Positions 1 through 7,609 are shown, numbered from the stretch's first letter. The stretch is DNA of 22,747 nucleotides from Hallerella sp964501065 (GCA_964501065.1 CAZCRF010000041.1:1-22747); one strand, 5' to 3'. Translations and numbers: made by a program. The notes: generated from the sequence alone by a model not told the origin.

Positions 1-104
1 CGGCGAGTTCTCCGGACCCTTTTGATTTTACAGAAAGAAATTTACACATTCTTCCTAATCCCACATTGCTAATTGAAAACACCCTTTGCGCAAGCCTCAC
101 TTCC

Positions 105-146
105 CACTAAACACTAATCACTAAGCTCCAAACTCTAAGCTCTGCC
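105..146. repeat. degenerate heptamer tandem repeat (CACTAAN/CTCTAAN)
   Basis: Six consecutive 7-bp units can be read here: three near-identical CACTAA+N units followed by three diverged CTC-type units. It lies in the AT-rich non-coding stretch 1-258, upstream of the cardiolipin synthase gene. I see no coding frame, RNA gene or clear promoter elsewhere in 1-258. Function unknown; it may be a simple-sequence relic or a dispersed intergenic repeat of this genome. Confidence 0.5.
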
Positions 147-258
147 TTAACAATTCGGTCAACAGTCCACCAACCCATAGCACCGCGACCGCATCTTTCT
201 TCAAATTTTGTAGCTTTCCCTTCAGTCGGGAAACGCCAAACCCTACGGTACAAACTTT

Positions 259-1842
259 ATGTACAAGAAGCACAGAATCAGACTTCAAAAGCACAAGCTA
301 TCCACCATTCTCCTCTACAGCCGGATAATCCTCATCGCAGTCCTGTTGCTCATCCAATTCGCCTATTACATCTACTTCTGTTCTTGGATAAGCCCGACCT
401 CCAAGTATTTCCTCGAAGTGAGCGTCGCCCTCAGCTGCGGCTTCACCATTTTCCTCGTGAACTGCTCCCAAAAGAACGATTTCAAGCTGGCATGGATGCT
501 GCCCGTTTTGCTGTTTCCGATAGCCGCGATACTCCTCTACTTCCTCACGCGCTACAACCGAGGACGACGCCGCATCAAAAAGAAGCTCTCGCAGACGAAA
601 GCCGTCACGAACGGACACTCGGTACAACTTAACAGGGAATTCACCGAAAACGCCCTCCAAAAATATCCGGAACTGTACGACATCGCTTCCTACATGGAAC
701 GCTCGGAACGTTTCCCCGTGTTCACCGACAACCGCACCGAATATTACCCTAGCGGCGAAGCGGCCTTCCCCCATATGCTCGAAGAATTGAAAAAAGCAGA
801 ACGCTTCATCTTTTTGGATTACTTTATCATCGACATCGGGGTCATGTGGAACCGCATTTTGAACATCTTGGCGGAAAAGACGGCGCAAGGCGTCCAAGTC
901 CGCGTCCTTTTCGACAGCATCGGTTCCGTGAGCATCGCGTCAAGGCGTTTCCGCAAGACGTTGAAGGATTTGGGCATTGAAGTCCGCGAATTCATGCCGA
1001 TGCTTCCCGTCTTCAACATGAGCCTGAACAACCGCGACCACCACAAGATTATGGACATCGACGGGCGGGTCGTCTTCACCGGCGGCGTGAACCTCTCCGA
1101 CGAATACATCAACCTCGACCACAAACGATTCCCCTATTGGAAGGATAGCGTCATCCGCATCGAAGGCGCGGCGGCGATGCCGTTCACCAAAATCTTTTTG
1201 CAAATTTGGCACACGCAAGAGCGCAAGGTGAACGGCCTCGAAGAGGACTGCACCCGATATCTGCAAACGACAGACAAAAGATTCCCGGACGCGGGAGCCG
1301 TCATCCCCTACGCGGACGATGATTACAACGGGCAGGATTTGGCGGAAAACGTTTACCTCTACATATTGGGCAAGGCAAAGCGTTACGTCCACATCATATC
1401 GCCATACTTGATTTTGGACGAAACGATGATCAGCGCGCTGATTTTCACGGCAGAACGGAATGTCGACGTCCGCATCGTGCTTCCAGCCGATTACGACCAT
1501 TACATCGTCCATTGCGTCGGGCTCAGGTTCGCAAAAATTCTCCTCGAACACGGGGTGCACATCCATCTTTACCCCAAAGGCTTCATCCATTCCAAGATAT
1601 TCATCTCGGACGGGGAAATGGGGAGCGTCGGATCCGTGAACATGGATTACCGCAGCTTCTACTACCACTTCGAAAACGGAGCCTTCCTCTACAAGACTTC
1701 CTCCATCAAGCAAATGGAGGCGGATTTCGAGAGCGTCCTTTCCCAATCGGCGGAGCTGACCCTCGAAACCTACAAGGAGCGGATTCCCCTTTTCCGGCGT
1801 TCCCTCGGATGGCTCTGCAAGATTGCCGCCCCTCTCCTTTGA
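259..1842 (+). CDS. cls: cardiolipin synthase (phospholipase D superfamily)
   Basis: Membrane phosphatidyltransferase predicted to join two phosphatidylglycerols (or a related donor pair) into cardiolipin. The 527-aa product begins with a basic stretch and three hydrophobic segments (about residues 17-40, 48-69 and 76-97), then two PLD catalytic domains. Both HKD motifs are intact: H261-x-K263-x4-D268 followed by a GG, and H444-x-K446-x4-D451 followed by the usual GS..N pattern. Length and architecture (N-terminal membrane anchor plus two PLD domains) match bacterial ClsA-type enzymes of roughly 480-520 aa. The ATG at 259 has no convincing Shine-Dalgarno, so the exact start is less certain than the identity. 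It is a stand-alone gene converging on the IMP cyclohydrolase gene 9 bp downstream. Confidence 0.9.
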   Translation: MYKKHRIRLQKHKLSTILLYSRIILIAVLLLIQFAYYIYFCSWISPTSKYFLEVSVALSCGFTIFLVNCSQKNDFKLAWMLPVLLFPIAAILLYFLTRYNRGRRRIKKKLSQTKAVTNGHSVQLNREFTENALQKYPELYDIASYMERSERFPVFTDNRTEYYPSGEAAFPHMLEELKKAERFIFLDYFIIDIGVMWNRILNILAEKTAQGVQVRVLFDSIGSVSIASRRFRKTLKDLGIEVREFMPMLPVFNMSLNNRDHHKIMDIDGRVVFTGGVNLSDEYINLDHKRFPYWKDSVIRIEGAAAMPFTKIFLQIWHTQERKVNGLEEDCTRYLQTTDKRFPDAGAVIPYADDDYNGQDLAENVYLYILGKAKRYVHIISPYLILDETMISALIFTAERNVDVRIVLPADYDHYIVHCVGLRFAKILLEHGVHIHLYPKGFIHSKIFISDGEMGSVGSVNMDYRSFYYHFENGAFLYKTSSIKQMEADFESVLSQSAELTLETYKERIPLFRRSLGWLCKIAAPLL

Positions 1843-1854
1843 CGGACTCCGTCA
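1840..1854. repeat. perfect inverted repeat holding both convergent stop codons
   Basis: The 15 bp TGACGGA-C-TCCGTCA are perfectly self-complementary around one base. Their two ends are the TGA stop of the cardiolipin synthase gene (+) and the TGA stop of the IMP cyclohydrolase gene (-). As RNA it could form a 5-bp stem with a 5-nt loop from either strand, but no U-tract follows, so it is at best a weak bidirectional terminator. Confidence 0.5.
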
Positions 1855-2583
1855 GGCGAGCTTGTTCCGGATAAGCGTCTTCGCCGCAAAAGTCCCACGG
1901 TCAATCCACTTCACCAGCACAGAGACTTTATTGTCCGCGTCGAGTGCGTCCCAATAAGCGTCGAGGGTCTTCTCGGCGGAATCGAAAATCGGCATCCACC
2001 GCGGCGCACCCCGGAAGGAGGGAATCGGAGAACCGTCCGTCACGTATGTGGAGACAAAGTGCCCCAGTCCGGGCATGGCCTTTTCAAAGCCGAAAGTCTC
2101 GCGGATGCAACCGGCCTCTTCCGAATTCCCGTCGGACTTGAGAATCGACAGCTGGTAAACATAAGGATTCGGATTGCGATACGTGATCCCGGAGATGCGC
2201 GGGGTGAAATTCGGAGCGTCGTCTTCGTATTCCCTTGTCGCCAAGCCGCTTTCGAACGTGCCGCCTAGCCGCAACGCGTCAAAGACCGTATCCGTCTGGT
2301 CACCGTTCGTGACGATGTGCGCACAGGGCAGGTGTTTCGCCGGGTAATAGATGATGAGATGCGGGTCGGAAAGCTTGCTTTCGTCAAACGCCTTCGTTTT
2401 CACGAACCCCGAATCTTCCTCGACGAAGATGCGATTCCGGCTGTTCACGCTGCGCCCCATGATCCAATAGACTTGCACCAAGGAGTTGCCGTCCGGAGAC
2501 GTCCCGAGTACAATGCCTCGACCGGGGTAGGGATTCCGGGAAAGGGCGGAAAAATTCTCTTGCGCTTCGTCTGGATAACTCAT
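1852..2583 (-). CDS. purO: IMP cyclohydrolase (PurO-like family)
   Basis: Predicted to close the purine ring, converting FAICAR to IMP in the last step of de novo purine synthesis. The 243-aa product has the family's N-terminal signature at about residues 16-44: NPYPGRG, then G.SPDG, then VQVYWIMGRS..SRNR. Family members in archaea (PurO) are about 200 aa; bacterial homologues are somewhat longer, as here. I chose ATG 2583 because GAGGTG sits 4 nt upstream and similarity begins immediately after it. The frame is open further upstream (to 3108), but that part is antisense to groES. Genomes with a bifunctional PurH also carry this family, so the physiological role could be auxiliary. Confidence 0.82.
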   Translation of the reverse strand: MSYPDEAQENFSALSRNPYPGRGIVLGTSPDGNSLVQVYWIMGRSVNSRNRIFVEEDSGFVKTKAFDESKLSDPHLIIYYPAKHLPCAHIVTNGDQTDTVFDALRLGGTFESGLATREYEDDAPNFTPRISGITYRNPNPYVYQLSILKSDGNSEEAGCIRETFGFEKAMPGLGHFVSTYVTDGSPIPSFRGAPRWMPIFDSAEKTLDAYWDALDADNKVSVLVKWIDRGTFAAKTLIRNKLA

Positions 2584-2602
2584 CGGACACCTCATTTTGA
2601 TG

Positions 2603-2616
2603 ATTTGCGCGCAAAT
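2603..2616. promoter_or_regulatory. 14-bp perfect palindrome overlapping the purO promoter element
   Basis: ATTTGCGCGCAAAT is a perfect palindrome about 20 bp before the IMP cyclohydrolase start. It overlaps the TAnnTTTG-like element at 2612-2619, so a protein bound here would be expected to block that promoter. A purine-responsive operator is one guess, but nothing in the window identifies the regulator. Confidence 0.4.
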
Positions 2617-2619
2617 ATA
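2612..2619 (-). promoter_or_regulatory. TAnnTTTG-type -7 element for purO
   Basis: On the minus strand the sequence reads TATATTTG, an exact match to the Bacteroidetes-type -7 consensus TAnnTTTG. It lies about 30 bp upstream of the IMP cyclohydrolase ATG. I could not place a well-spaced -33 TTTG element, so this is a suggestion from one half of the promoter only. Confidence 0.35.
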
Positions 2620-2662
2620 GCAATCGCAAGGCAAAAGAAGCGTCCAACGCGGCCTTTCAAAC

Positions 2663-2677
2663 GTTTCATATTGAAAC
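2663..2677. promoter_or_regulatory. GTTTC-N5-GAAAC inverted repeat, putative activator site for groESL
   Basis: GTTTCATATTGAAAC is an inverted repeat centred at 2670, 73 bp before the -24 GG of the sigma-54-type promoter at 2741, i.e. around -98 from the expected start. That is a usual distance for a sigma-54 enhancer-binding protein. Further half-sites of the same kind follow at 2685-2689 (GAAAC) and 2698-2702 (GTTTC). The same GTTTC-N5-GAAAC arrangement recurs at 4818-4832 and 5518-5532, always in chaperone intergenic regions. Confidence 0.5.
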
Positions 2678-2740
2678 ACCCGATGAAACACGCCCCCGTT
2701 TCCAAGACCGACAAAGCCCGAACAACCGCCATTCCTCGTG

Positions 2741-2757
2741 TTGGCACAAATCTTGCT
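2741..2757 (+). promoter_or_regulatory. sigma-54 (-24/-12) promoter of groES-groEL
   Basis: TTGGCACAAATCTTGCT matches the RpoN consensus (TTGGCAC-N5-TTGCT) at every conserved position, with GG (2743-2744) and GC (2755-2756) separated by exactly 10 bp. Expected transcription start is about 2767, giving a leader of about 53 nt to the groES ATG. No CIRCE repeat (TTAGCACTC-N9-GAGTGCTAA) is present in the 237-bp gap. Confidence 0.7.
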
Positions 2758-2820
2758 AAAACTCCGTGCGAAGTCAGGCCGCCTCGCGGCAAACTTTTCA
2801 ACTAAAGAGGTACAACTATC

Positions 2821-3102
2821 ATGATCAAGCCACTTGCAGACAGAGTTCTCATCAAACCCGCACCGGCAGAAGAAAAGACCGAAAGCGGACTTTACATCCC
2901 GGATAACGCCAAGGAAAAGCCCATGCAGGGCGAAGTCGTCGCCGTCGGCCCGGGCAAAAAGGATGACAACGGCAAGCTCATCGCCATGGACGTCAAGGTC
3001 GGCGACAAGGTTCTTTACGGGAAATACAGCGGAACCGAAGTTTCCGTCGACGGTTCCGACTACCTCATCGTCCGCGAAAGCGATATTTTCGCCATCCTCT
3101 AA
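2821..3102 (+). CDS. groES: co-chaperonin GroES (Hsp10)
   Basis: Seven-subunit cap of the GroEL folding chamber in the cytoplasm. The 93-aa product has the family opening (I.PL.DRVLIKP), the mobile-loop region with EEKTESGLYIPD at about residues 18-29, the GEVVAVGPGK turn and the C-terminal Y.GTEV..DG.DYLI.RESDI.A strand pattern. Length is typical (about 95 aa). The start follows an AGAGGT at 9-nt spacing. groEL begins 38 nt downstream with its own ribosome-binding site, so the pair forms the usual groESL operon, here behind a sigma-54-type promoter. Confidence 0.97.
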   Translation: MIKPLADRVLIKPAPAEEKTESGLYIPDNAKEKPMQGEVVAVGPGKKDDNGKLIAMDVKVGDKVLYGKYSGTEVSVDGSDYLIVRESDIFAIL

Positions 3103-3140
3103 TCGCAAATCACACAGGAATTAAATAGGAGATAAACAAA

Positions 3141-4769
3141 ATGGCAAAGCAATTGAAGTTCGACGTGGCAGCTCGCGAAAAATTGATGAAGGGCGTGGAC
3201 CAACTGGCCGACGCAGTCAAGGTGACCCTAGGCCCGAAAGGCCGCAACGTGATGATCGGCAAGTCTTACGGTGCGCCGAACGTCACCAAGGACGGCGTGA
3301 CCGTCGCGAAGGAAGTCGAACTCGAAGATTCCTTCGAAAACTTGGGCGCACAAATGGCGAAGGAAGTCGCGAGCAAGACTAGCGACACCGCCGGGGACGG
3401 AACGACAACGGCAACGGTGCTCGCCCAGGCGATTACGCGCGAAGGCTTGAAGAACGTCGCCGCAGGCGCAAACCCGATGGACATCAAGCGCGGCATGGAC
3501 AAGGCCGTTTCCGCCGTCATCGAAAAACTTTCCAAGATGGCCGTCAAAATCAACGGCAAGGAACACATCGCCCAAGTGGCGACGATTTCCGCAAACAACG
3601 ATTCCGAAATCGGCGAACTCCTCGCCAACGCCATGGAAAAGGTCGGCAAGGACGGAGTCATCACCCTTGAAGAATCCAAGACCGCAGAAACGACCCTCGA
3701 CGTCGTCGAAGGGATGCAGTTCGACCGCGGCTACCTCTCCCCCTACTTCGCCACGAACACGGATGCGATGGAAGTCAACCTGGAAAATCCGTACATCCTG
3801 CTCTACGACAAGAAGATCAGCTCCATGAAGGACCTGCTCCCGATTCTCGAACAGGTCGCGAAACAGGGCAAGGCTCTCCTCATCGTCGCCGAAGACGTCG
3901 ACGGCGAAGCTCTCGCCACTCTGGTCGTGAACAAGATTCGCGGGACGTTGAAAGTCGCCGCCGTAAAGGCTCCGGGCTTCGGCGACCGTCGCAAGGCGAT
4001 GCTCCAGGACATCGCCATTCTGACCGGCGGACAGCTCGTTTCCGAAGAACTCGGCGCGAAACTCGAAGACGCCCCGATTTCCGTTCTCGGGCGCGCCAAG
4101 TCCGTCACCATCACCAAGGACAACACGACGATTGTCGAAGGCGCGGGAGACGCTAGCGCAATCAAGTCCCGCATCGGCCAAATCAAGAAGGCCATCGAGA
4201 CGACGACTAGCGACTACGACAAGGAAAAGCTCCAGGAACGCTTGGCGAAGCTCGCCGGCGGCGTTGCCGTCATCAAGGTCGGAGCCGCGACCGAAGTCGA
4301 AATGAAGGAAAAGAAAGACCGCGTGGACGATGCAATGCACGCTACGCGCGCAGCCGTCGAAGAAGGCATCGTTCCGGGCGGCGGAGTCGCCCTCATCCGC
4401 GCAGCCGATGCGATTGACAGCCTCAAATTCGACGATGCGGACGAAGCGACTGGCGCAAAGATTATCCGCCGCGCGATTGAAGAACCTCTTCGTCAAATCG
4501 TCAAGAACGCAGGCCTTGAGGATTCCGTCATCGTGAACAAGGTCAAGGAAGGCAAGGACGGCTTCGGCTACAACGCCAAGACCGACACTTACGAAGACTT
4601 GATCCAGGCGGGAGTCATCGACCCGGCGAAGGTCACGAAGACCGCTCTCAAGAATGCCGCCTCGATTGCGTCCATGCTTCTCTCCACTGACTGCGTCATC
4701 GTGGAAAAGAAGGAAGACAAACCGGCCGCAGCCCCGCAAATGGGCGGCGGAATGGGCGGAATGATGTAA
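3141..4769 (+). CDS. groEL: chaperonin GroEL (Hsp60)
   Basis: ATP-driven double-ring chaperonin working with GroES. The 542-aa product is full length, starting with the AKQLKFD-type segment. It has the phosphate-binding stretch VTLGPKGRNV (about residues 28-37), the GDGTTTATVLA nucleotide motif (about 85-95), the signature A.EEGIVPGGGVAL (about 403-415) and a Met/Gly-rich GGM-type tail ending GGMGGMM. An AGGAG lies 9 nt before the ATG at 3141. A strong terminator follows 21 nt after the stop, so groES-groEL is a closed unit. Confidence 0.98.
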   Translation: MAKQLKFDVAAREKLMKGVDQLADAVKVTLGPKGRNVMIGKSYGAPNVTKDGVTVAKEVELEDSFENLGAQMAKEVASKTSDTAGDGTTTATVLAQAITREGLKNVAAGANPMDIKRGMDKAVSAVIEKLSKMAVKINGKEHIAQVATISANNDSEIGELLANAMEKVGKDGVITLEESKTAETTLDVVEGMQFDRGYLSPYFATNTDAMEVNLENPYILLYDKKISSMKDLLPILEQVAKQGKALLIVAEDVDGEALATLVVNKIRGTLKVAAVKAPGFGDRRKAMLQDIAILTGGQLVSEELGAKLEDAPISVLGRAKSVTITKDNTTIVEGAGDASAIKSRIGQIKKAIETTTSDYDKEKLQERLAKLAGGVAVIKVGAATEVEMKEKKDRVDDAMHATRAAVEEGIVPGGGVALIRAADAIDSLKFDDADEATGAKIIRRAIEEPLRQIVKNAGLEDSVIVNKVKEGKDGFGYNAKTDTYEDLIQAGVIDPAKVTKTALKNAASIASMLLSTDCVIVEKKEDKPAAAPQMGGGMGGMM

Positions 4770-4789
4770 TTCCTTCCTGCCCAAGGCTT

Positions 4790-4816
4790 AAAAGCCGTGC
4801 CTCTGCACGGCTTTTT
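4790..4816 (+). terminator. intrinsic terminator after groEL
   Basis: An 11-bp stem (AAAAGCCGTGC pairing with GCACGGCTTTT) closes a CTCT tetraloop and runs into a T-tract. It is a textbook rho-independent terminator 21 nt after the groEL stop and should separate groESL from grpE. Confidence 0.9.
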
Positions 4817-4817
4817 C

Positions 4818-4832
4818 GTTTCAAAACGAAAC
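4818..4832. promoter_or_regulatory. GTTTC-N5-GAAAC inverted repeat between groEL and grpE
   Basis: GTTTCAAAACGAAAC is the third copy of the GTTTC-N5-GAAAC arrangement, centred at 4825 and 43 bp before the grpE ATG. Unlike the copies before groES and dnaK, no GG-N10-GC promoter follows it. It directly abuts the groEL terminator T-tract and also forms part of an 8-bp hairpin (4814-4831), so its presence could partly reflect terminator structure. Confidence 0.35.
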
Positions 4833-4875
4833 ATTTCAAGAAAACTGCAAATCACTCGAAAGGGAAACGAACACC

Positions 4876-5490
4876 ATGGAAGAAAAGCAAAATCCGGACA
4901 AGCCGAACGAAGACATCGTCCAAGAAGCGGAAAAGGCCGCAGAAATCGCCCCGGAAACCGCCGAACAAACGAAACAAACGGCAGAGGAATCCTCCCCGGA
5001 AACCGCGGAAATTCAAAAGCTCAAATCCGAAAACGACGCCCTGCGCGCCGCCGGGGACGCCTACAAGGACAAGTTCGTCCGTCTGATGGCGGAATTCGAC
5101 AACTTCCGCAGACGCTCCGCCAAAGAGCAACTCGAACTGGTGGAAACGGCGAACGGCAAACTCCTCGAAAAGCTGTCCGAAGTGCTGGACAATTTCGAAC
5201 GGGCCGCGCACCCCGACAACAACAAGCAAAAGGATTACGACTCCTTCGTCAAGGGAATCGCGATGATTCACGACCAATTCGCAAAGATTCTGAAGGATGC
5301 GGGCCTTGAGCAAATCGACCCCGTCGGGCAAGAATTCGACCCGAATCTGCACGAAGCCCTCATGCAACAGCCTTCGGAATCCGTCCCGAACGGCCATGTC
5401 GTCACCGTATTCCAAAAGGGCTATAAACTCAAGAACAAGCTGTTGAAAACGGCCAAGGTCGTCGTCTCTTCCGGGAAACCTCAGGCCTAA
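4876..5490 (+). CDS. grpE: GrpE nucleotide exchange factor
   Basis: Releases ADP from DnaK to reset its substrate cycle. The 204-aa product has a long acidic, low-complexity head (residues 1 to about 50, rich in Glu, Ala and Thr), then the dimeric coiled coil with KDKFVRLMAEFDNFRRR (about 66-82). The conserved beta-domain follows, with FDPNLHEALM and HVV.VFQKGYKLKNKLL.TAKV near the end. Length is normal. Its Shine-Dalgarno is weak (AAGGG, about 11 nt upstream). It sits between the groEL terminator and the dnaK promoter with no obvious promoter of its own, so expression may rely on readthrough or an unrecognised element. Confidence 0.95.
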   Translation: MEEKQNPDKPNEDIVQEAEKAAEIAPETAEQTKQTAEESSPETAEIQKLKSENDALRAAGDAYKDKFVRLMAEFDNFRRRSAKEQLELVETANGKLLEKLSEVLDNFERAAHPDNNKQKDYDSFVKGIAMIHDQFAKILKDAGLEQIDPVGQEFDPNLHEALMQQPSESVPNGHVVTVFQKGYKLKNKLLKTAKVVVSSGKPQA

Positions 5491-5517
5491 GGAAGAGGAA
5501 AACCGTTCCAAGAATGC

Positions 5518-5532
5518 GTTTCAAAGTGAAAC
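5518..5532. promoter_or_regulatory. GTTTC-N5-GAAAC inverted repeat, putative activator site for dnaK
   Basis: GTTTCAAAGTGAAAC is centred at 5525, 92 bp before the -24 GG of the dnaK sigma-54-type promoter, i.e. about -117 from the expected start. An extra GTTTC half-site follows at 5542-5546. The layout copies that of the groES upstream region (repeat, further half-site, then -24/-12 promoter), which argues for one shared activator. Confidence 0.5.
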
Positions 5533-5614
5533 ATCCTCCCCGTTTCCGTCCGAGAATTCGCCGACATCCCCCCAATTCGGCGAAAAACAGCGACCTCGCG
5601 GGAAGACCTTCCAA

Positions 5615-5631
5615 TTGGCACGCATTTTGCT
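5615..5631 (+). promoter_or_regulatory. sigma-54 (-24/-12) promoter of dnaK
   Basis: TTGGCACGCATTTTGCT is a full match to the RpoN consensus, with GG at 5617-5618 and GC at 5629-5630 separated by exactly 10 bp. Expected start of transcription is about 5642, giving a leader of about 32 nt before the dnaK ATG. It shares the TTGGCAC and TTGCT blocks with the groES promoter. Confidence 0.72.
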
Positions 5632-5673
5632 TTCCTTGGCGCGGATGAAACAAAGTTTAAGGAGTATACATCT

Positions 5674-7584
5674 ATGAGCAAGATTATCGGTATAGACTTG
5701 GGTACGACAAACAGTTGCGTCGCCGTGATGGAAGGCGGCAAACCCGTCGTCATCGCCAATGCAGAAGGATTCCGCACCACCCCGTCCATCGTCGCTTTCG
5801 GCAAGAACGGGGAACGCTTGGTGGGGCATGTGGCAAAGCGGCAGGCCATCACCAACCCGGAAAACACAATCTACTCCATCAAGCGCTTCATGGGGCGTCA
5901 CGCCGGGGAATGCTCCGATGTGGAAAGGCACATGCCTTACAAAATCATCGGTTCGGGCAACGACCTGCTCCGAGTGAAAATCGGCGACAAGGAATACGCC
6001 CCGCCCGAAATTTCCGCAATGGTGCTCCAGGCGATGAAGAAAACGGCGGAAGATTACTTGGGACAGCCGGTGACACAGGCCGTGATCACAGTCCCGGCAT
6101 ACTTCAGCGACTCCCAACGACAGGCGACGAAAGACGCCGGAAAAATCGCCGGGCTGGACGTGCTCCGCATCGTGAACGAGCCGACTGCTGCCGCTCTCGC
6201 TTACGGCCTTGATTCCAAGAAGAGCGAAAAGGTCGCCGTGTACGACTTGGGCGGCGGAACCTTCGACATCTCGATTCTCGAAATCGACGACGGCATGTTC
6301 ACCGTGAAAGCGACAAACGGCGACACGCTGCTCGGCGGCGACAACTTCGACGAAGTCATCATCGACTGGATCAACGACGAATTCAAGAAGTCGAATCCGG
6401 GCATTGACCTGAAAAGCGACAAGATGGCCTTGCAACGTTTGAAAGACGCTGCGGAAAAAGCCAAGATAGACCTTTCCGCGACGACCTCCACGAACATCAA
6501 CTTGCCGTTCATCACGGCGGATGCGACAGGTCCGAAGCACTTGGACTTGACCCTCACCCGTGCAAAGTTCGACCAGCTGACCGCAGGCCTGGTGGAACGC
6601 ACCATCGGTCCGTGCCAGAAATGCCTGGCGGACTCCGGACTGAAACTTTCGGATATCGACGAAGTGATTCTCGTCGGCGGCTCGACCCGCATTCCGGCAG
6701 TCCAGGCGAAGGTGAAGGAATTCTTCGGCAAGGAGCCAAACAAGAGCGTGAACCCGGACGAAGTCGTCGCCATCGGAGCGGCCGTGCAAGGAGCGGTCCT
6801 TTCCGGCGACTCTTCCGTGAAGGACGTTCTCCTGCTCGACGTGACTCCGCTTTCCCTCGGCATCGAAACCTTGGGCGGCGTGATGACGAAACTCATCGAC
6901 CGCAACACGACGATTCCGACGAAAAAGAGCCAGGTCTTCAGCACGGCGGAAGACAACCAGTCGGCAGTCACGATTCACGTGCTCCAGGGCGAGCGGACTT
7001 ATGCCCGCGACAACCGCACCCTCGGACACTTCGACTTGACGGGAATCAGCCCGAAGCCGCGCGGAGTGCCCCAAATCGAAGTCACGTTCGACATCGACGC
7101 GAACGGCATCGTCCACGTGAGCGCGAAGGACAAGGAGACCGGCAAGGAACAGTCCATCAAGATTACGACTTCTAGCGGCCTTTCCGAAGAGGAAATCGAA
7201 CGCATGAAGAAGGATGCCGAAGCGAACGCCGAAAAGGACAAGGCCGACCGCGAAAAGGAAGATGCGAAGAACCGCGCCGAACAAATCGTCTACCAGGCGG
7301 AAAAGCAGATCAAGGAAGCCGGCGACAAGATTCCCGCCGACACCAAGAGTCAGCTTGAAGCCGCGATTCAAGAAATCAAGGACAAGAAGGACAACGGTTC
7401 GAAGGAAGAAATCGACGCAGCAGTGAGCAAGCTCGAAGGCATGATCAGCTCCATGTCCGGAGCCGCCCAGGGTTCCGCGAATGCGAGCGCCTCTTCCGCT
7501 CCTCATTCCGAAGCGCCTAAGAACGACGGCAAGGACGGTCCTATCGACGCGGATTACACCGTAGTCGACGACGACAAGAAATGA
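5674..7584 (+). CDS. dnaK: molecular chaperone DnaK (Hsp70)
   Basis: ATP-dependent Hsp70. The 636-aa product opens with the phosphate-1 motif IGIDLGTTNSCVAV. It contains VPAYF (about 143-147), the DLGGGTFD phosphate-2 motif (about 191-198), the GGSTRIPAVQ signature (about 333-342) and the linker VLLLDVTPLSLGIET (about 384-398). The substrate-binding domain and helical lid follow. The tail ends DADYTVVDDDKK, an acidic variant of the usual DAEF.EV ending. AAGGAG lies 9 nt before the ATG. It is preceded by its own sigma-54-type promoter and followed by a terminator, so dnaK appears to be a single-gene unit separate from grpE and dnaJ. Confidence 0.98.
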   Translation: MSKIIGIDLGTTNSCVAVMEGGKPVVIANAEGFRTTPSIVAFGKNGERLVGHVAKRQAITNPENTIYSIKRFMGRHAGECSDVERHMPYKIIGSGNDLLRVKIGDKEYAPPEISAMVLQAMKKTAEDYLGQPVTQAVITVPAYFSDSQRQATKDAGKIAGLDVLRIVNEPTAAALAYGLDSKKSEKVAVYDLGGGTFDISILEIDDGMFTVKATNGDTLLGGDNFDEVIIDWINDEFKKSNPGIDLKSDKMALQRLKDAAEKAKIDLSATTSTNINLPFITADATGPKHLDLTLTRAKFDQLTAGLVERTIGPCQKCLADSGLKLSDIDEVILVGGSTRIPAVQAKVKEFFGKEPNKSVNPDEVVAIGAAVQGAVLSGDSSVKDVLLLDVTPLSLGIETLGGVMTKLIDRNTTIPTKKSQVFSTAEDNQSAVTIHVLQGERTYARDNRTLGHFDLTGISPKPRGVPQIEVTFDIDANGIVHVSAKDKETGKEQSIKITTSSGLSEEEIERMKKDAEANAEKDKADREKEDAKNRAEQIVYQAEKQIKEAGDKIPADTKSQLEAAIQEIKDKKDNGSKEEIDAAVSKLEGMISSMSGAAQGSANASASSAPHSEAPKNDGKDGPIDADYTVVDDDKK

Positions 7585-7609
7585 GGCAGTTCCCGGTAAA
7601 GCGATTCTC

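Noticed and set aside
2584..2820. A CIRCE (HrcA) operator or sigma-32-type heat-shock promoter before groES.
   Set aside because: No TTAGCACTC-N9-GAGTGCTAA repeat is present and no CTTGAA/CCCCAT-type pair was seen; the recognised element is of the sigma-54 type.
2584..3108. An N-terminal extension of the IMP cyclohydrolase reading back across groES.
   Set aside because: Family similarity starts just after ATG 2583, which has a ribosome-binding site; the upstream part is antisense to groES and its control region.
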